A DNA stretch of 64,000 nucleotides from Bacteroidota bacterium (GTDB taxonomy: Bacteria; Bacteroidota; Ignavibacteria; Ignavibacteriales; Ignavibacteriaceae), in contig JAIUOE010000013.1 of assembly GCA_020161395.1 (NCBI GenBank), forward strand, positions 29,728 to 93,727, in the 5' to 3' direction. How positions within the stretch are numbered: the stretch's first letter is position 1; the number at the start of each line of letters is the position of its first letter. Under the pieces are notes generated by a model. The model did no database searches. It was not told the DNA's origin and saw only the letters and a program-made list of their open reading frames with translations. The position numbers and the translations under genes were made by a program. Positions 19,122-26,958 of the stretch are shown in pieces.

Positions 19122-19152
19122 AAAAAAGGCTGCCCTTTTTGAGACAGCCTTC
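19122..19152 (-). terminator. Intrinsic terminator after the sorting-domain protein
   Basis: On the minus strand AAGGCTG and CAGCCTT form a stem around a 12-base loop and are followed by TTTTTTATTTG. It lies 27 bases after the stop of the 19179-19556 gene. The stem is nearly the same as that at 13374. Confidence 0.85.
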
Positions 19153-19178
19153 AAACTTTTAGATGCAGTAAAATGAAA

Positions 19179-19556
19179 TTACTTAAGGTAAGTCATTTTT
19201 CTGGTAAGAGTGGTGTTTCCCATTTTCAATTTGTAGAGATAAACTCCAGACTGAAGAGGGGCAGCATTAAATTTTATGCTGTAGGTTCCGGTTGACTGGA
19301 ACTCATCCACGAGAACTGCGACTTCAACTCCGAGGAGGTTATAGACTGAAAGTCTTACCTGACCCGCATTTGGAAGATGATAGCTGATGGTCGTTTCAGG
19401 ATTAAACGGATTGGGATAATTTTGTTCCAATACAAAACTGCGTGGATTATCTCCGTTACCTTTAGGCGTACTTGCCTTGGTTTCCGTCTTCATCGAGGGA
19501 AGACCAGCCACCACCAGTAAGGTGGCTAAAATTATAATTGTAAAAAATCTTTTCAT
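19179..19556 (-). CDS. Small exported protein consisting almost only of a T9SS sorting domain
   Basis: This is a 125-residue protein with a signal peptide (about 1-18, IIILATLLVVAGLPS), about 20 residues of Thr/Lys/Asn-rich linker and then a complete T9SS type A C-terminal domain (VLEQNYPNPFNPETTISYHL ... SGVYLYKLKMG ... TYLK). There is no room for a passenger domain. The frame extends to 19592, but the ATG at 19556 has AGAGG ten bases upstream and gives a normal signal peptide. It could be a stand-alone surface peptide, a competitor or plug of the T9SS, or the remnant of a larger gene that lost its cargo domain. It is flanked by its own terminator and a promoter-length gap, so it looks like a complete unit. 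Confidence 0.8.
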   Translation of the reverse strand: MKRFFTIIILATLLVVAGLPSMKTETKASTPKGNGDNPRSFVLEQNYPNPFNPETTISYHLPNAGQVRLSVYNLLGVEVAVLVDEFQSTGTYSIKFNAAPLQSGVYLYKLKMGNTTLTRKMTYLK

Positions 19557-19706
19557 GATTAAACCTCTATAGTCTGTATCGTTCTCATTCATTCACTAAT
19601 AACGCTACAAAAAATGTGCCAAAGTAAAATTTAAGTAATAGATCGCCTTTTATCGCTTTTAGACGCTGTTTGTCTTTGTAAAGTTTTACGGGTTGCCCTT
19701 AATTAT

Positions 19707-19730
19707 GTACACCCGTCCAAAAATGTGTAC
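19707..19730. promoter_or_regulatory. GTACAC-N12-GTGTAC dyad, possible operator
   Basis: In the 313-base gap between the divergent sorting-domain gene and threonine aldolase, GTACAC at 19707-19712 pairs with GTGTAC at 19725-19730, and TATGTAC also recurs just outside (19704-19710 and 19731-19737). The arrangement is typical of a dimeric regulator site, but I cannot name the regulator. The rest of the gap is AT-rich with no other clear element. Confidence 0.3.
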
Positions 19731-19869
19731 TATGTACAATGCAAATATAATTTAAAAACAGGTCATTATGCAAAATAATTCCATGAAAGGATAAATTTTA
19801 TTTTGGACGGAAATAATTTCGTGATGCAGCGCATTCAGCCCTTCTTTTTCCAGACCGGGAATTCGATTA

Positions 19870-20961
19870 ATGATTGTAAGGCAAACAAAAAAAAGTGGTA
19901 TTTTTGAAGATGAATTAAAGCAGAATTTGGATGACACATTGAAAATAATTGATTTAAGAAGCGACACAGTGACAAAACCTTCGCCCGGGATGAGAAAGGC
20001 GATGTACGAAGCTGAAGTTGGGGATGATGTATTTAAAGAAGATCCGACAGTAAATGAATTTCAGGAGTATGCGGCAGACCTTCTGGGATTTGAATCAGCC
20101 CTCTTTGTTTTCAGCGGTGTTATGGGTAACCAGTTGTGCCTCAAAACCCACACTCAGCCGCATGATGAGGTGATTTGTGACGCTGAATCGCATATTTTTT
20201 ATTATGAATCAGGCTCTCCCGCAGTTTTAAGCGGCTTACAGTTGTTTCCTGTCTTTACAAATGACGGTATCATGACGCCCGAACTGGTTGCCCCCGCAAT
20301 CAGACCAGTCGAAGCCTACTACATGCCGAGAACCAGAGTAATTGCACTCGAAAACACACATAACAGAAGAATGGGGAGGGTTTATCCTCTCGATAACATA
20401 AAAAAACTTGAAAAATTTGTACATGACAAGGGATTTATTTTTCATCTGGATGGTGCAAGAGTTTGGAATGCTGCCGTGAATCTCGGCGTGGAGCCAAAAG
20501 AAATTACTTCTCACTTCGATTCAGTTTCCTGTTGTCTCTCGAAAGGTTTGGGAGCTCCTGTCGGATCTGTCATTGCCGGGAACAGGGACTTTATTAAAGA
20601 GGCATTCAGGTTCAGAAAGGCGTGGGGAGGTGGAGCAAGACAGGTTGGAGTATTGGCAGCAGCCGGACTCTATGCGTTAAAAAATAATATTATCCGACTT
20701 CAGGAAGACCATGAAAATGCCGGATATATGGCAAAAGAACTCGCGAACATGCCCCAATATGAGATAGATTCAGATGCTGTTCAAACAAATATTCTCATTT
20801 TCAAACACAGAACAAAATCACCCGAGGTACTGATGGCGGAGTGTGAGGCGGAAGGTCTTCGTTTCCTTCCCGGTCCAATCGGTACAGTCAGGGCGATAAC
20901 GCACATGGATGTGAATAAAGATCAGATCAGCGAAGCACTAAATATATTGTGGAGATTGTAA
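19870..20961 (+). CDS. ltaE: Low-specificity L-threonine aldolase
   Basis: This PLP enzyme splits threonine (or allo-threonine) into glycine and acetaldehyde. The 363 residues contain DLRSDTVTKPSPGMRKAM at the start, GDDVFKEDPTVNE, the FHLDGARVWNAA aspartate that contacts PLP nitrogen, and the lysine in CCLSKGLGAPVGS that forms the internal aldimine. The chain has about 23 extra residues before the usual beginning of the family; an in-frame TTG at 19939 would remove them, but it has only a weak ribosome site. It starts a plus-strand cluster in which the next gene begins two bases after its stop. Confidence 0.9.
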   Translation: MIVRQTKKSGIFEDELKQNLDDTLKIIDLRSDTVTKPSPGMRKAMYEAEVGDDVFKEDPTVNEFQEYAADLLGFESALFVFSGVMGNQLCLKTHTQPHDEVICDAESHIFYYESGSPAVLSGLQLFPVFTNDGIMTPELVAPAIRPVEAYYMPRTRVIALENTHNRRMGRVYPLDNIKKLEKFVHDKGFIFHLDGARVWNAAVNLGVEPKEITSHFDSVSCCLSKGLGAPVGSVIAGNRDFIKEAFRFRKAWGGGARQVGVLAAAGLYALKNNIIRLQEDHENAGYMAKELANMPQYEIDSDAVQTNILIFKHRTKSPEVLMAECEAEGLRFLPGPIGTVRAITHMDVNKDQISEALNILWRL

Positions 20962-20963
20962 CT

Positions 20964-21425
20964 ATGTTTGAGTACAATGGACATAAATTTTATCATGTCA
21001 CAAAGTTGAAAGTCAGATTCCACGAGGTTGATATGCTGGGAGTATGCAACAATGCTGTTTATGTTTCATTTTTTGAACAATCCCGTCTCGAATATCTGAA
21101 AGAGACAGGATTGATTCCGGAGAAGGGTTTGTTTAGTGATGGTTTCGATTTTTTCATGGTGAGAAATGAGATTAACTACAGAAGACATTCAAAATATGAT
21201 GACGAACTCGAGATTTATACAAGGATATCCTACATAGGTAATTCCTCTTACGGATTTGAACATGTAATTGTGAACACCACTTCAGGAGAGGTGGTGGTGG
21301 ACGGTTCCGGTGTTGTTGCTCAGGTCGATCAAAAAACTGGTAAAACAGCTCCCTTGAGTGACGAATTTACAACAAAAGTTGGAACATTTGAGAGAAGAAG
21401 TTTTGACAGGAGTAAAAAAGCATGA
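20964..21425 (+). CDS. Acyl-CoA thioesterase of the 4HBT/YbgC hot-dog family
   Basis: This is a 153-residue single hot-dog domain. The segment VRFHEVDMLGVCNNAVYVSFFEQSR holds the family's Asp and conserved Asn-x-x-Tyr helix, followed by LEYLKETG. It should hydrolyse acyl-CoA or acyl-ACP in the cytoplasm; chain preference is unknown. A GTG at 20949 is also in frame, but the ATG at 20964 has GGAG ten bases before it and avoids overlap with the threonine aldolase gene. Its stop overlaps the next start as ATGA, so the two are translationally coupled. Confidence 0.82.
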   Translation: MFEYNGHKFYHVTKLKVRFHEVDMLGVCNNAVYVSFFEQSRLEYLKETGLIPEKGLFSDGFDFFMVRNEINYRRHSKYDDELEIYTRISYIGNSSYGFEHVIVNTTSGEVVVDGSGVVAQVDQKTGKTAPLSDEFTTKVGTFERRSFDRSKKA

Positions 21426-22108
21426 AAAGAATTGTTTTTGATATAGAGACTGTCGCACTACCGTGGGAGTCATTTTCTCCCAGCCAGCAGGAATACCTCC
21501 TGAGAGATGCAGAAAAAGAAAAAACACCGGAAGACAGGGAACGAAAACAGGCGGAACTGAAAGACTGGACAGCATTGTATCCCTTTACATCGAAAGTTGT
21601 GGTAATCGGGATGTATTATGTGGAACAGCAAAAAGGATATGTTTTTTATGAGAATGAGACCGAGGAAGTGTGGCAGTCGGAGGAGACCGGTTTTAGCTAC
21701 AAGGGATTGCCCGAGCGGGAAATTCTGATAAAGTTTTGGGAATTTGTTTCAAAAGTTGATCAACTTATTTCGTTTAACGGCAGGGGATTCGATGTTCCTT
21801 TTCTTATGTTGCGGTCGGCACTTCTCGGAATAAAACCTTCGAAAAATTTGATGGGGAACAGGTTCGACAGCAAGCTGCACCTCGATCTTCTCGAACAGTT
21901 ATCATTTTATGGTGGATTCCGCAAATTCAATCTCGATTTTTACTGCCACAGTTTTGGAATTAAAACTCCCAAATCGAAAGATGTTTCAGGTTCTGAAGTA
22001 AAAAACATGTATCATGAAGGGAGAATAAAAGAAATTGCTGAATATTGCGGAAGGGATATTTATGCGACATATCAACTCTATGATATTTGGCAGCAATATC
22101 TTGCGTAA
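21422..22108 (+). CDS. Predicted 3'-5' exonuclease (DEDDy, PolB-exonuclease-like)
   Basis: This is a 228-residue RNase H-fold nuclease. Acidic active-site residues are visible in three motifs: FDIETVA at residues 5-11, SFNGRGFDVPFL near residue 120 and YCGRDIYATYQLYD near residue 210, with a Tyr four residues after the last Asp, which makes it a DEDDy type. It matches the family of stand-alone proteins related to the proofreading domain of family B DNA polymerases. Substrate (DNA or RNA) is unknown. It overlaps the thioesterase stop by four bases, and purL follows after 39 bases. Confidence 0.8.
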   Translation: MKRIVFDIETVALPWESFSPSQQEYLLRDAEKEKTPEDRERKQAELKDWTALYPFTSKVVVIGMYYVEQQKGYVFYENETEEVWQSEETGFSYKGLPEREILIKFWEFVSKVDQLISFNGRGFDVPFLMLRSALLGIKPSKNLMGNRFDSKLHLDLLEQLSFYGGFRKFNLDFYCHSFGIKTPKSKDVSGSEVKNMYHEGRIKEIAEYCGRDIYATYQLYDIWQQYLA

Positions 22109-22147
22109 AATTAAACCCGGAAATTTTGAAACCAATGGAATTGACGA

Positions 22148-24373
22148 ATGAAAGAACCTGAAGTAACACTTGAACTCTCTCTCGAACACGGACTCACCAA
22201 AGAAGAATATGAAGATATTTGCAACCGTTTGGGAAGGACACCCTCATTCACCGAGCTGGGGATTTTCAGTGTAATGTGGAGTGAGCATTGCAGTTATAAA
22301 AATTCCATTAAGCTGATAAAAACATTACCCAGAAGTGGTGGCAGACTCCTTGTGGGAGCCGGGGAAGAGAATGCCGGACTTGTGGATATTGGAGACGGTT
22401 ACGCTATAGCATTTAAAATTGAAAGCCATAATCATCCGTCTGCGGTCGAACCTTATCAAGGAGCGGCCACCGGTGTCGGAGGAATTTTAAGGGATATCTT
22501 CACTATGGGTGCCCGACCAATCGCTGCCCTGAACTCACTTCGGTTCGGATCACTTGATGATGACAGAACGAGATACCTTTTCAACGGGGTGGTTGAGGGT
22601 ATAGCTGATTATGGAAATTGTTTCGGTGTTCCGACAGTAGCCGGAGAAGTCTATTTTGACGAATGCTATCACGGTAACCCTTTAGTAAATGCGATGGCTG
22701 TCGGAGTTGTCAAACATGGAATGACAGCTTCAGCCACTGCTGAGGGAGCGGGAAATCCTGTGATTATAGTGGGTTCATCCACAGGACGGGACGGGATTCA
22801 TGGTGCTACATTCGCTTCCGAAGAAATTTCGGAGAAAAGTGAGGCAAAGCGTCCATCGGTTCAGGTTGGTGATCCGTTTACTGAAAAGCTGTTGCTCGAG
22901 GCAAGTCTGGAAGTCATTAGAAAAGGTTATATTGTAGGAATTCAGGATATGGGGGCGGCGGGAATCTCCTGTTCCACTACCGAAATGAGCGGGAAGGGGA
23001 ACCACGGGATGGTAATCGACCTGTCAAAAGTGCCTCTTCGTGAAACCGGGATGACAGCCTATGAGATAATGCTTTCCGAAAGTCAGGAGAGAATGCTCGT
23101 AGTTGCGAAAAAAGAATTTGAGAAAGATGTAAAAGAAGTTTTTGAAAAATGGGATCTTCATTGCGAAACAATCGGGGAAGTTACTGCAGACAGAAGAGTA
23201 AAAATCTTTTACAACAGTGAGTTAAAAGCCGATGTAGATCCTTACGATCTCGTACTTGGAGGTGGTGCTCCGCAATATGACAGAGAGACCCGGAAACCAC
23301 TTTATTTGGAGGAAACAGCAAAATTCCAAAAAACAGAACTTCCCGTTCCCGGAGATCTGAAAGCTGCAGTTCTGAAGGTTTTGTCGTCTCCGGTGATTGC
23401 ATCCAAAAAATGGGTTTACAGGCAATATGACAGTATGGTTAGAACCAATACAGTAAAAGGTCCGGGAACAGGTGACGCTGCTGTGGTATACCTGAAAGAC
23501 ACCAATAAAGCAATTTCAGTGAAAACAGATTGTAACTCAAGATTCGTTTATCTTGATCCAAAGGAAGGAGGCAAACTCGCCGTTGCCGAGGCAGCGAGAA
23601 ATGTCGTATGCACAGGTGCCATTCCCCTCGCAATCACAAATTGTTTGAATTTCGGAAATCCGTACAAACCTGAAATTTACTGGCAATTCAAAGAAGCTGT
23701 CACAGGAATGGGTGAGGCATGCAGGTTTTTTGATACACCCGTGACAGGAGGAAATGTCTCCTTTTATAACGAGTCACCTGATTCTGCTGTATATCCGACA
23801 CCTGTAGTGGGAATGCTCGGGTTAATTGAAGATTTGTCCCACATAACAGGGATGCACTTCAAAAATGAGGGAGATCTCATAATTATTGCCGGAGAAGATG
23901 CTGAAGAAATTGGCGGTTCCGAGTATTTAAAAATCATTCACAATTTGGTAAAGGGAACACCTCCGGTTTGTGATCTGGAGAAAGAGAAAAAGCTGCACGA
24001 TTTCACTCTTGCAGCCATCAGGGCGGGGTTTGTTAATTCAGCACACGATGTGTCTGAAGGTGGAGTCGTGGTCACAATTATTGAGTCGTGCATTGCAGAC
24101 CCGGAGAGACCTGTTGGAGCGGAGGTCATTCTCCCCGGCACACGCGAAGATTTCGCCCTCTTTTCCGAAACCCAGGGGAGAATTGTCTTTTCAATTGCAC
24201 CGGAAAACCTGAAGAAGTTAGAGTCATTGGCACTCGATAAGGGTGTAGCTGTCAGGGTTGCCGGGAAGACCGGGGGAAAAAGTGTAAAAATTAATGACAT
24301 TGAATTTGAGATATCGGAGCTAACAGAAAGATATTATGAAGCTATTCCGGCACTTATGGCACGAAAAAGTTAA
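22148..24373 (+). CDS. purL: Phosphoribosylformylglycinamidine synthase subunit PurL (small form)
   Basis: PurL catalyses the ATP-dependent conversion of FGAR to FGAM in purine synthesis. At 741 residues it is the small form that lacks a glutaminase domain and works with PurQ and PurS, neither of which is in the window. [13 protein letters not shown] with the catalytic His, [35 protein letters not shown] and the second-half [10 protein letters not shown] are all present. Its last 38 bases overlap the start of the next gene, so translation of the two is likely coupled. Confidence 0.95.
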   Translation: MKEPEVTLELSLEHGLTKEEYEDICNRLGRTPSFTELGIFSVMWSEHCSYKNSIKLIKTLPRSGGRLLVGAGEENAGLVDIGDGYAIAFKIESHNHPSAVEPYQGAATGVGGILRDIFTMGARPIAALNSLRFGSLDDDRTRYLFNGVVEGIADYGNCFGVPTVAGEVYFDECYHGNPLVNAMAVGVVKHGMTASATAEGAGNPVIIVGSSTGRDGIHGATFASEEISEKSEAKRPSVQVGDPFTEKLLLEASLEVIRKGYIVGIQDMGAAGISCSTTEMSGKGNHGMVIDLSKVPLRETGMTAYEIMLSESQERMLVVAKKEFEKDVKEVFEKWDLHCETIGEVTADRRVKIFYNSELKADVDPYDLVLGGGAPQYDRETRKPLYLEETAKFQKTELPVPGDLKAAVLKVLSSPVIASKKWVYRQYDSMVRTNTVKGPGTGDAAVVYLKDTNKAISVKTDCNSRFVYLDPKEGGKLAVAEAARNVVCTGAIPLAITNCLNFGNPYKPEIYWQFKEAVTGMGEACRFFDTPVTGGNVSFYNESPDSAVYPTPVVGMLGLIEDLSHITGMHFKNEGDLIIIAGEDAEEIGGSEYLKIIHNLVKGTPPVCDLEKEKKLHDFTLAAIRAGFVNSAHDVSEGGVVVTIIESCIADPERPVGAEVILPGTREDFALFSETQGRIVFSIAPENLKKLESLALDKGVAVRVAGKTGGKSVKINDIEFEISELTERYYEAIPALMARKS

Positions 24374-25391
24374 GCCATTTTTTAAAATATTTGTTTTGAT
24401 ATTTGATGGAGTGTTCGTTTTTGAACCTGAAATGTTCAGGAAGAAATCGACCTATAACCGGGTTAACAGGCTTTACAAAATTTATGTAGAGTGGATATTA
24501 AGATTTATTGACAGATTTGATCAGCATCATGTCTTTCTTTTTTCGGGAGCGCTCGCTTTTTCTCTATTCTTGTGTATAATCCCGATCACACTGATCATGT
24601 TCTTTATTTTGGGAAATTTTCTGACCTCGGTAGAATTTGTTGGCAGGATAAACACATTCATTGATGCATTGATACCTTATCAGAGTTATGCGGAATTTGC
24701 GAAGACTATGATTGGCGGCAGAATCGAGGAGCTTGTGGAGTACAAAAATGTCGCCGGAATCATCGGTTTTAGTGCATTACTTTTTGCTGCGTCCGGCTTT
24801 TTCTCAAGTATCCGGACAGTTTTGCACAATGTTTTTGATGTACCTGAGCAGAAAAACATAATCATCTCGAAACTCGTTGATTTTCTTCTGATACTTGTGA
24901 TGATTGTTCTGTTTTTTGCGATATTTCTGATCTTGCCGGCTTTGATGGTTCTTCAGAGGATTGCGCTTGAGATGCCATTTCTGGGGCTGCTCGACTCGGT
25001 GTTGCTTAAGGACACTTTTACAGTTGCGGTTTCTTTTTTATCGATTTTTATACTCTTTTATTTCTTTTACAGGATTGTTCCTTCAAAAAAGATAAGGAAA
25101 GTTTCATTGTTTGTCGGAGCCATGATTGCAGCCGGACTATGGATACTTGCAAAGTTTGCATTCGGATATTACATCGACAATGTGGCTTCATTCGGTCAGA
25201 TTTACGGGACTTATTCTCTTCTGATAGTGATAGCGTTCTGGATCTATTACACTAACATGGTTTTTATAATCGGAGCAGAGCTGGCAAGACTGTACGATGA
25301 GAATGTGAAAGTAAAACAAAAAAAATCAAAATTTATTGCGATCAACACCATGCTTCGCTGGCTGGATGATCAAACGATCAATAAAAAGTGA
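24336..25391 (+). CDS. YihY/BrkB family inner-membrane protein
   Basis: This is a 351-residue integral membrane protein with about six helices (for example [26 protein letters not shown], and [25 protein letters not shown] near the end). The last segment is the signature of the YihY/BrkB family, once misnamed RNase BN; its function is not settled. The ATG at 24336 lies inside the purL coding region, with AGAAAG upstream; an alternative ATG at 24432 would avoid the overlap but would remove a conserved-looking basic N-terminus. A GACAGA/TCTGTC hairpin at 25421-25440 follows the gene. Confidence 0.82.
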   Translation: MKLFRHLWHEKVKPFFKIFVLIFDGVFVFEPEMFRKKSTYNRVNRLYKIYVEWILRFIDRFDQHHVFLFSGALAFSLFLCIIPITLIMFFILGNFLTSVEFVGRINTFIDALIPYQSYAEFAKTMIGGRIEELVEYKNVAGIIGFSALLFAASGFFSSIRTVLHNVFDVPEQKNIIISKLVDFLLILVMIVLFFAIFLILPALMVLQRIALEMPFLGLLDSVLLKDTFTVAVSFLSIFILFYFFYRIVPSKKIRKVSLFVGAMIAAGLWILAKFAFGYYIDNVASFGQIYGTYSLLIVIAFWIYYTNMVFIIGAELARLYDENVKVKQKKSKFIAINTMLRWLDDQTINKK

Positions 25392-25420
25392 AAATATTGC
25401 ATATAATTGCAAGAATGTCC

Positions 25421-25461
25421 GACAGAGATTTTGTTCTGTCAGTATCTATTTATTATATTTA
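25421..25461 (+). promoter_or_regulatory. Hairpin and overlapping promoter candidate before the small gene
   Basis: GACAGA(8 bases)TCTGTC at 25421-25440 can fold into a short hairpin after the YihY gene. Overlapping it, TTTG at 25430-25433 and TATATTTA at 25454-25461 are separated by 20 bases, one mismatch from the Bacteroidota -33/-7 promoter pattern. Either element alone is weak. Confidence 0.3.
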
Positions 25462-25509
25462 ACAGTTATTCTAAAAAAGTTTATGCTCAATTAGGAGTCA
25501 GATAAGTTT

Positions 25510-25749
25510 ATGAAATTTGATTGGTCTCAATTCAAAGGAAAATCTGTACATGTTACCATGTTTGAAAATTACGGACTGGTAACCGATTCTTTCTCTAATA
25601 CTCCCGTATATGAGATCGTTTTCAAGATGGGGAAGCTTGAAGCCACTTACGATGACGGCTTGCTTCTGAGGAACGAGAGAGAGAATGGTGAAACGGTAAG
25701 GATATTTATTCCTTACAATTCGATTAAATGTGCAGAGATACAAGAGTAA
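25510..25749 (+). CDS. Small conserved-looking hypothetical protein
   Basis: This is a 79-residue soluble protein that I do not recognise. It has an AGGAG ribosome site (25494-25498) and a plausible upstream promoter. The sequence begins MKFDWSQFKGKSVHVTMFEN and reads as a compact, beta-rich, single-domain protein with a charged middle (LRNERENGETVRI). There is no signal peptide or membrane helix. The 191 bases between it and the next gene hold no further element that I can see. Confidence 0.6.
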   Translation: MKFDWSQFKGKSVHVTMFENYGLVTDSFSNTPVYEIVFKMGKLEATYDDGLLLRNERENGETVRIFIPYNSIKCAEIQE

Positions 25750-25940
25750 AAATAAATTTTGCTCTTTTAGCTGATCAGAAATTTAAATTGAAGAGGAATT
25801 TCAGACACCACTTCAAAAGTTTCAAGAAAAGTGGCTCCAACATTTTTAAAATTTGAGGGGTATGGTACCGGTTGCCCGGGTGATTCATGCCCTCATTTTC
25901 CCGCTCAATTCTTTCCTCAAATAAACAAGACAGAAATTCG

Positions 25941-26948
25941 ATGAAAAAGATAAAAACCGGCGTAATTGGTACAGGCCATCTTGGCACTCTCCATGTCAAG
26001 ATGCTTAAAAATATTGAATCAACGGAGCTTCTGGGGGTATATGATACTTCCAAAGAAAGAGCAGAAAAATGTGCGAATGAATTTGGTATCAAGGTTTTTG
26101 CCACTCTCGAAGAACTGGTTCTGGAATGTGAAGCGGCTTCGATCGCCGTAACCACCACAGCACATTACAGTGTAGCCAGATTTTGTCTCGAACACGGGCT
26201 TGATGTATTTATAGAAAAACCTGTAACAGCAACAATTGAAGAAGCGGAAAAACTCGTTGCACTGGCAAAAGAAAAGGGAAAACTGATACAGGTCGGTCAC
26301 ATAGAAAGGTTTAATCCCGCAATACTCGCCGTAGACAAATATAATCTCGAACCAAAATTTATTCAGACAGACCGGCTCGCACAATTCAACCCCAGAGGTA
26401 CAGATGTGGCAGTGGTTCTCGATTTAATGATCCACGACATCGATATCATTCTCAGCCTTGTTAAGAGTGAAGTGGTGAAAGTGGATGCAAGCGGGATAGC
26501 TGTAGTGTCCCCAACCACCGACATCGCAAACTGCAGGATAGAATTTGCTAACGGAGCTGTTGCCGTGGTTACTGCAAGCCGCATTTCACAAAAGAAAATG
26601 AGAAAAATGAGGCTCTTCCAAAAGGATAATTACATCACTCTCGATTTTATTACCGGTACAACTGAGATATACAGACTTGTATCGCCGAGCGAACCGTCAG
26701 GAGCTGCCTTCTCATTTGGTCTTATCGGAGTAGGTGCCAATGCAAAAAGTGTGGTTTATGAGCAGGCGGAAGCTCCGAAGGTGAATGCACTGGAATATGA
26801 ACTCGAACTTTTTATTAAAGCGGTAATTGAGAGGACTACCCCGGTGGTGTCAGGCGAAGACGGACTGAAAGCATTGCAGGTCGCTCATATGATCGGTACA
26901 AAAATTGAAGAATCGATTCATAAAATAAATTCAAATATGGAAGCATAA
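25941..26948 (+). CDS. Gfo/Idh/MocA family NAD(P)-dependent oxidoreductase
   Basis: This is a 335-residue sugar-type dehydrogenase. The N-terminal Rossmann motif is GVIGTGHLGTLHVK, followed by the family's EKPVTATIEEAEKL (with the catalytic-region Lys) and the QVGHIERFNPA and DLMIHDIDIILSL segments. The reading frame extends 54 bases further upstream, but the ATG at 25941 places the Rossmann strand right at the N-terminus. lptD follows 10 bases later. In several bacteria a Gfo-type dehydrogenase works with LpxA-type enzymes on amino-sugar lipid A precursors; the pairing with lptD fits that idea, but it is inference. Confidence 0.8.
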   Translation: MKKIKTGVIGTGHLGTLHVKMLKNIESTELLGVYDTSKERAEKCANEFGIKVFATLEELVLECEAASIAVTTTAHYSVARFCLEHGLDVFIEKPVTATIEEAEKLVALAKEKGKLIQVGHIERFNPAILAVDKYNLEPKFIQTDRLAQFNPRGTDVAVVLDLMIHDIDIILSLVKSEVVKVDASGIAVVSPTTDIANCRIEFANGAVAVVTASRISQKKMRKMRLFQKDNYITLDFITGTTEIYRLVSPSEPSGAAFSFGLIGVGANAKSVVYEQAEAPKVNALEYELELFIKAVIERTTPVVSGEDGLKALQVAHMIGTKIEESIHKINSNMEA

Positions 26949-26958
26949 TTCAATAATA

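Noticed and set aside
19939..19941. TTG start for threonine aldolase
   Set aside because: It would match the usual family N-terminus, but the ribosome site is weak, and the upstream ATG frame is open; left as an alternative.
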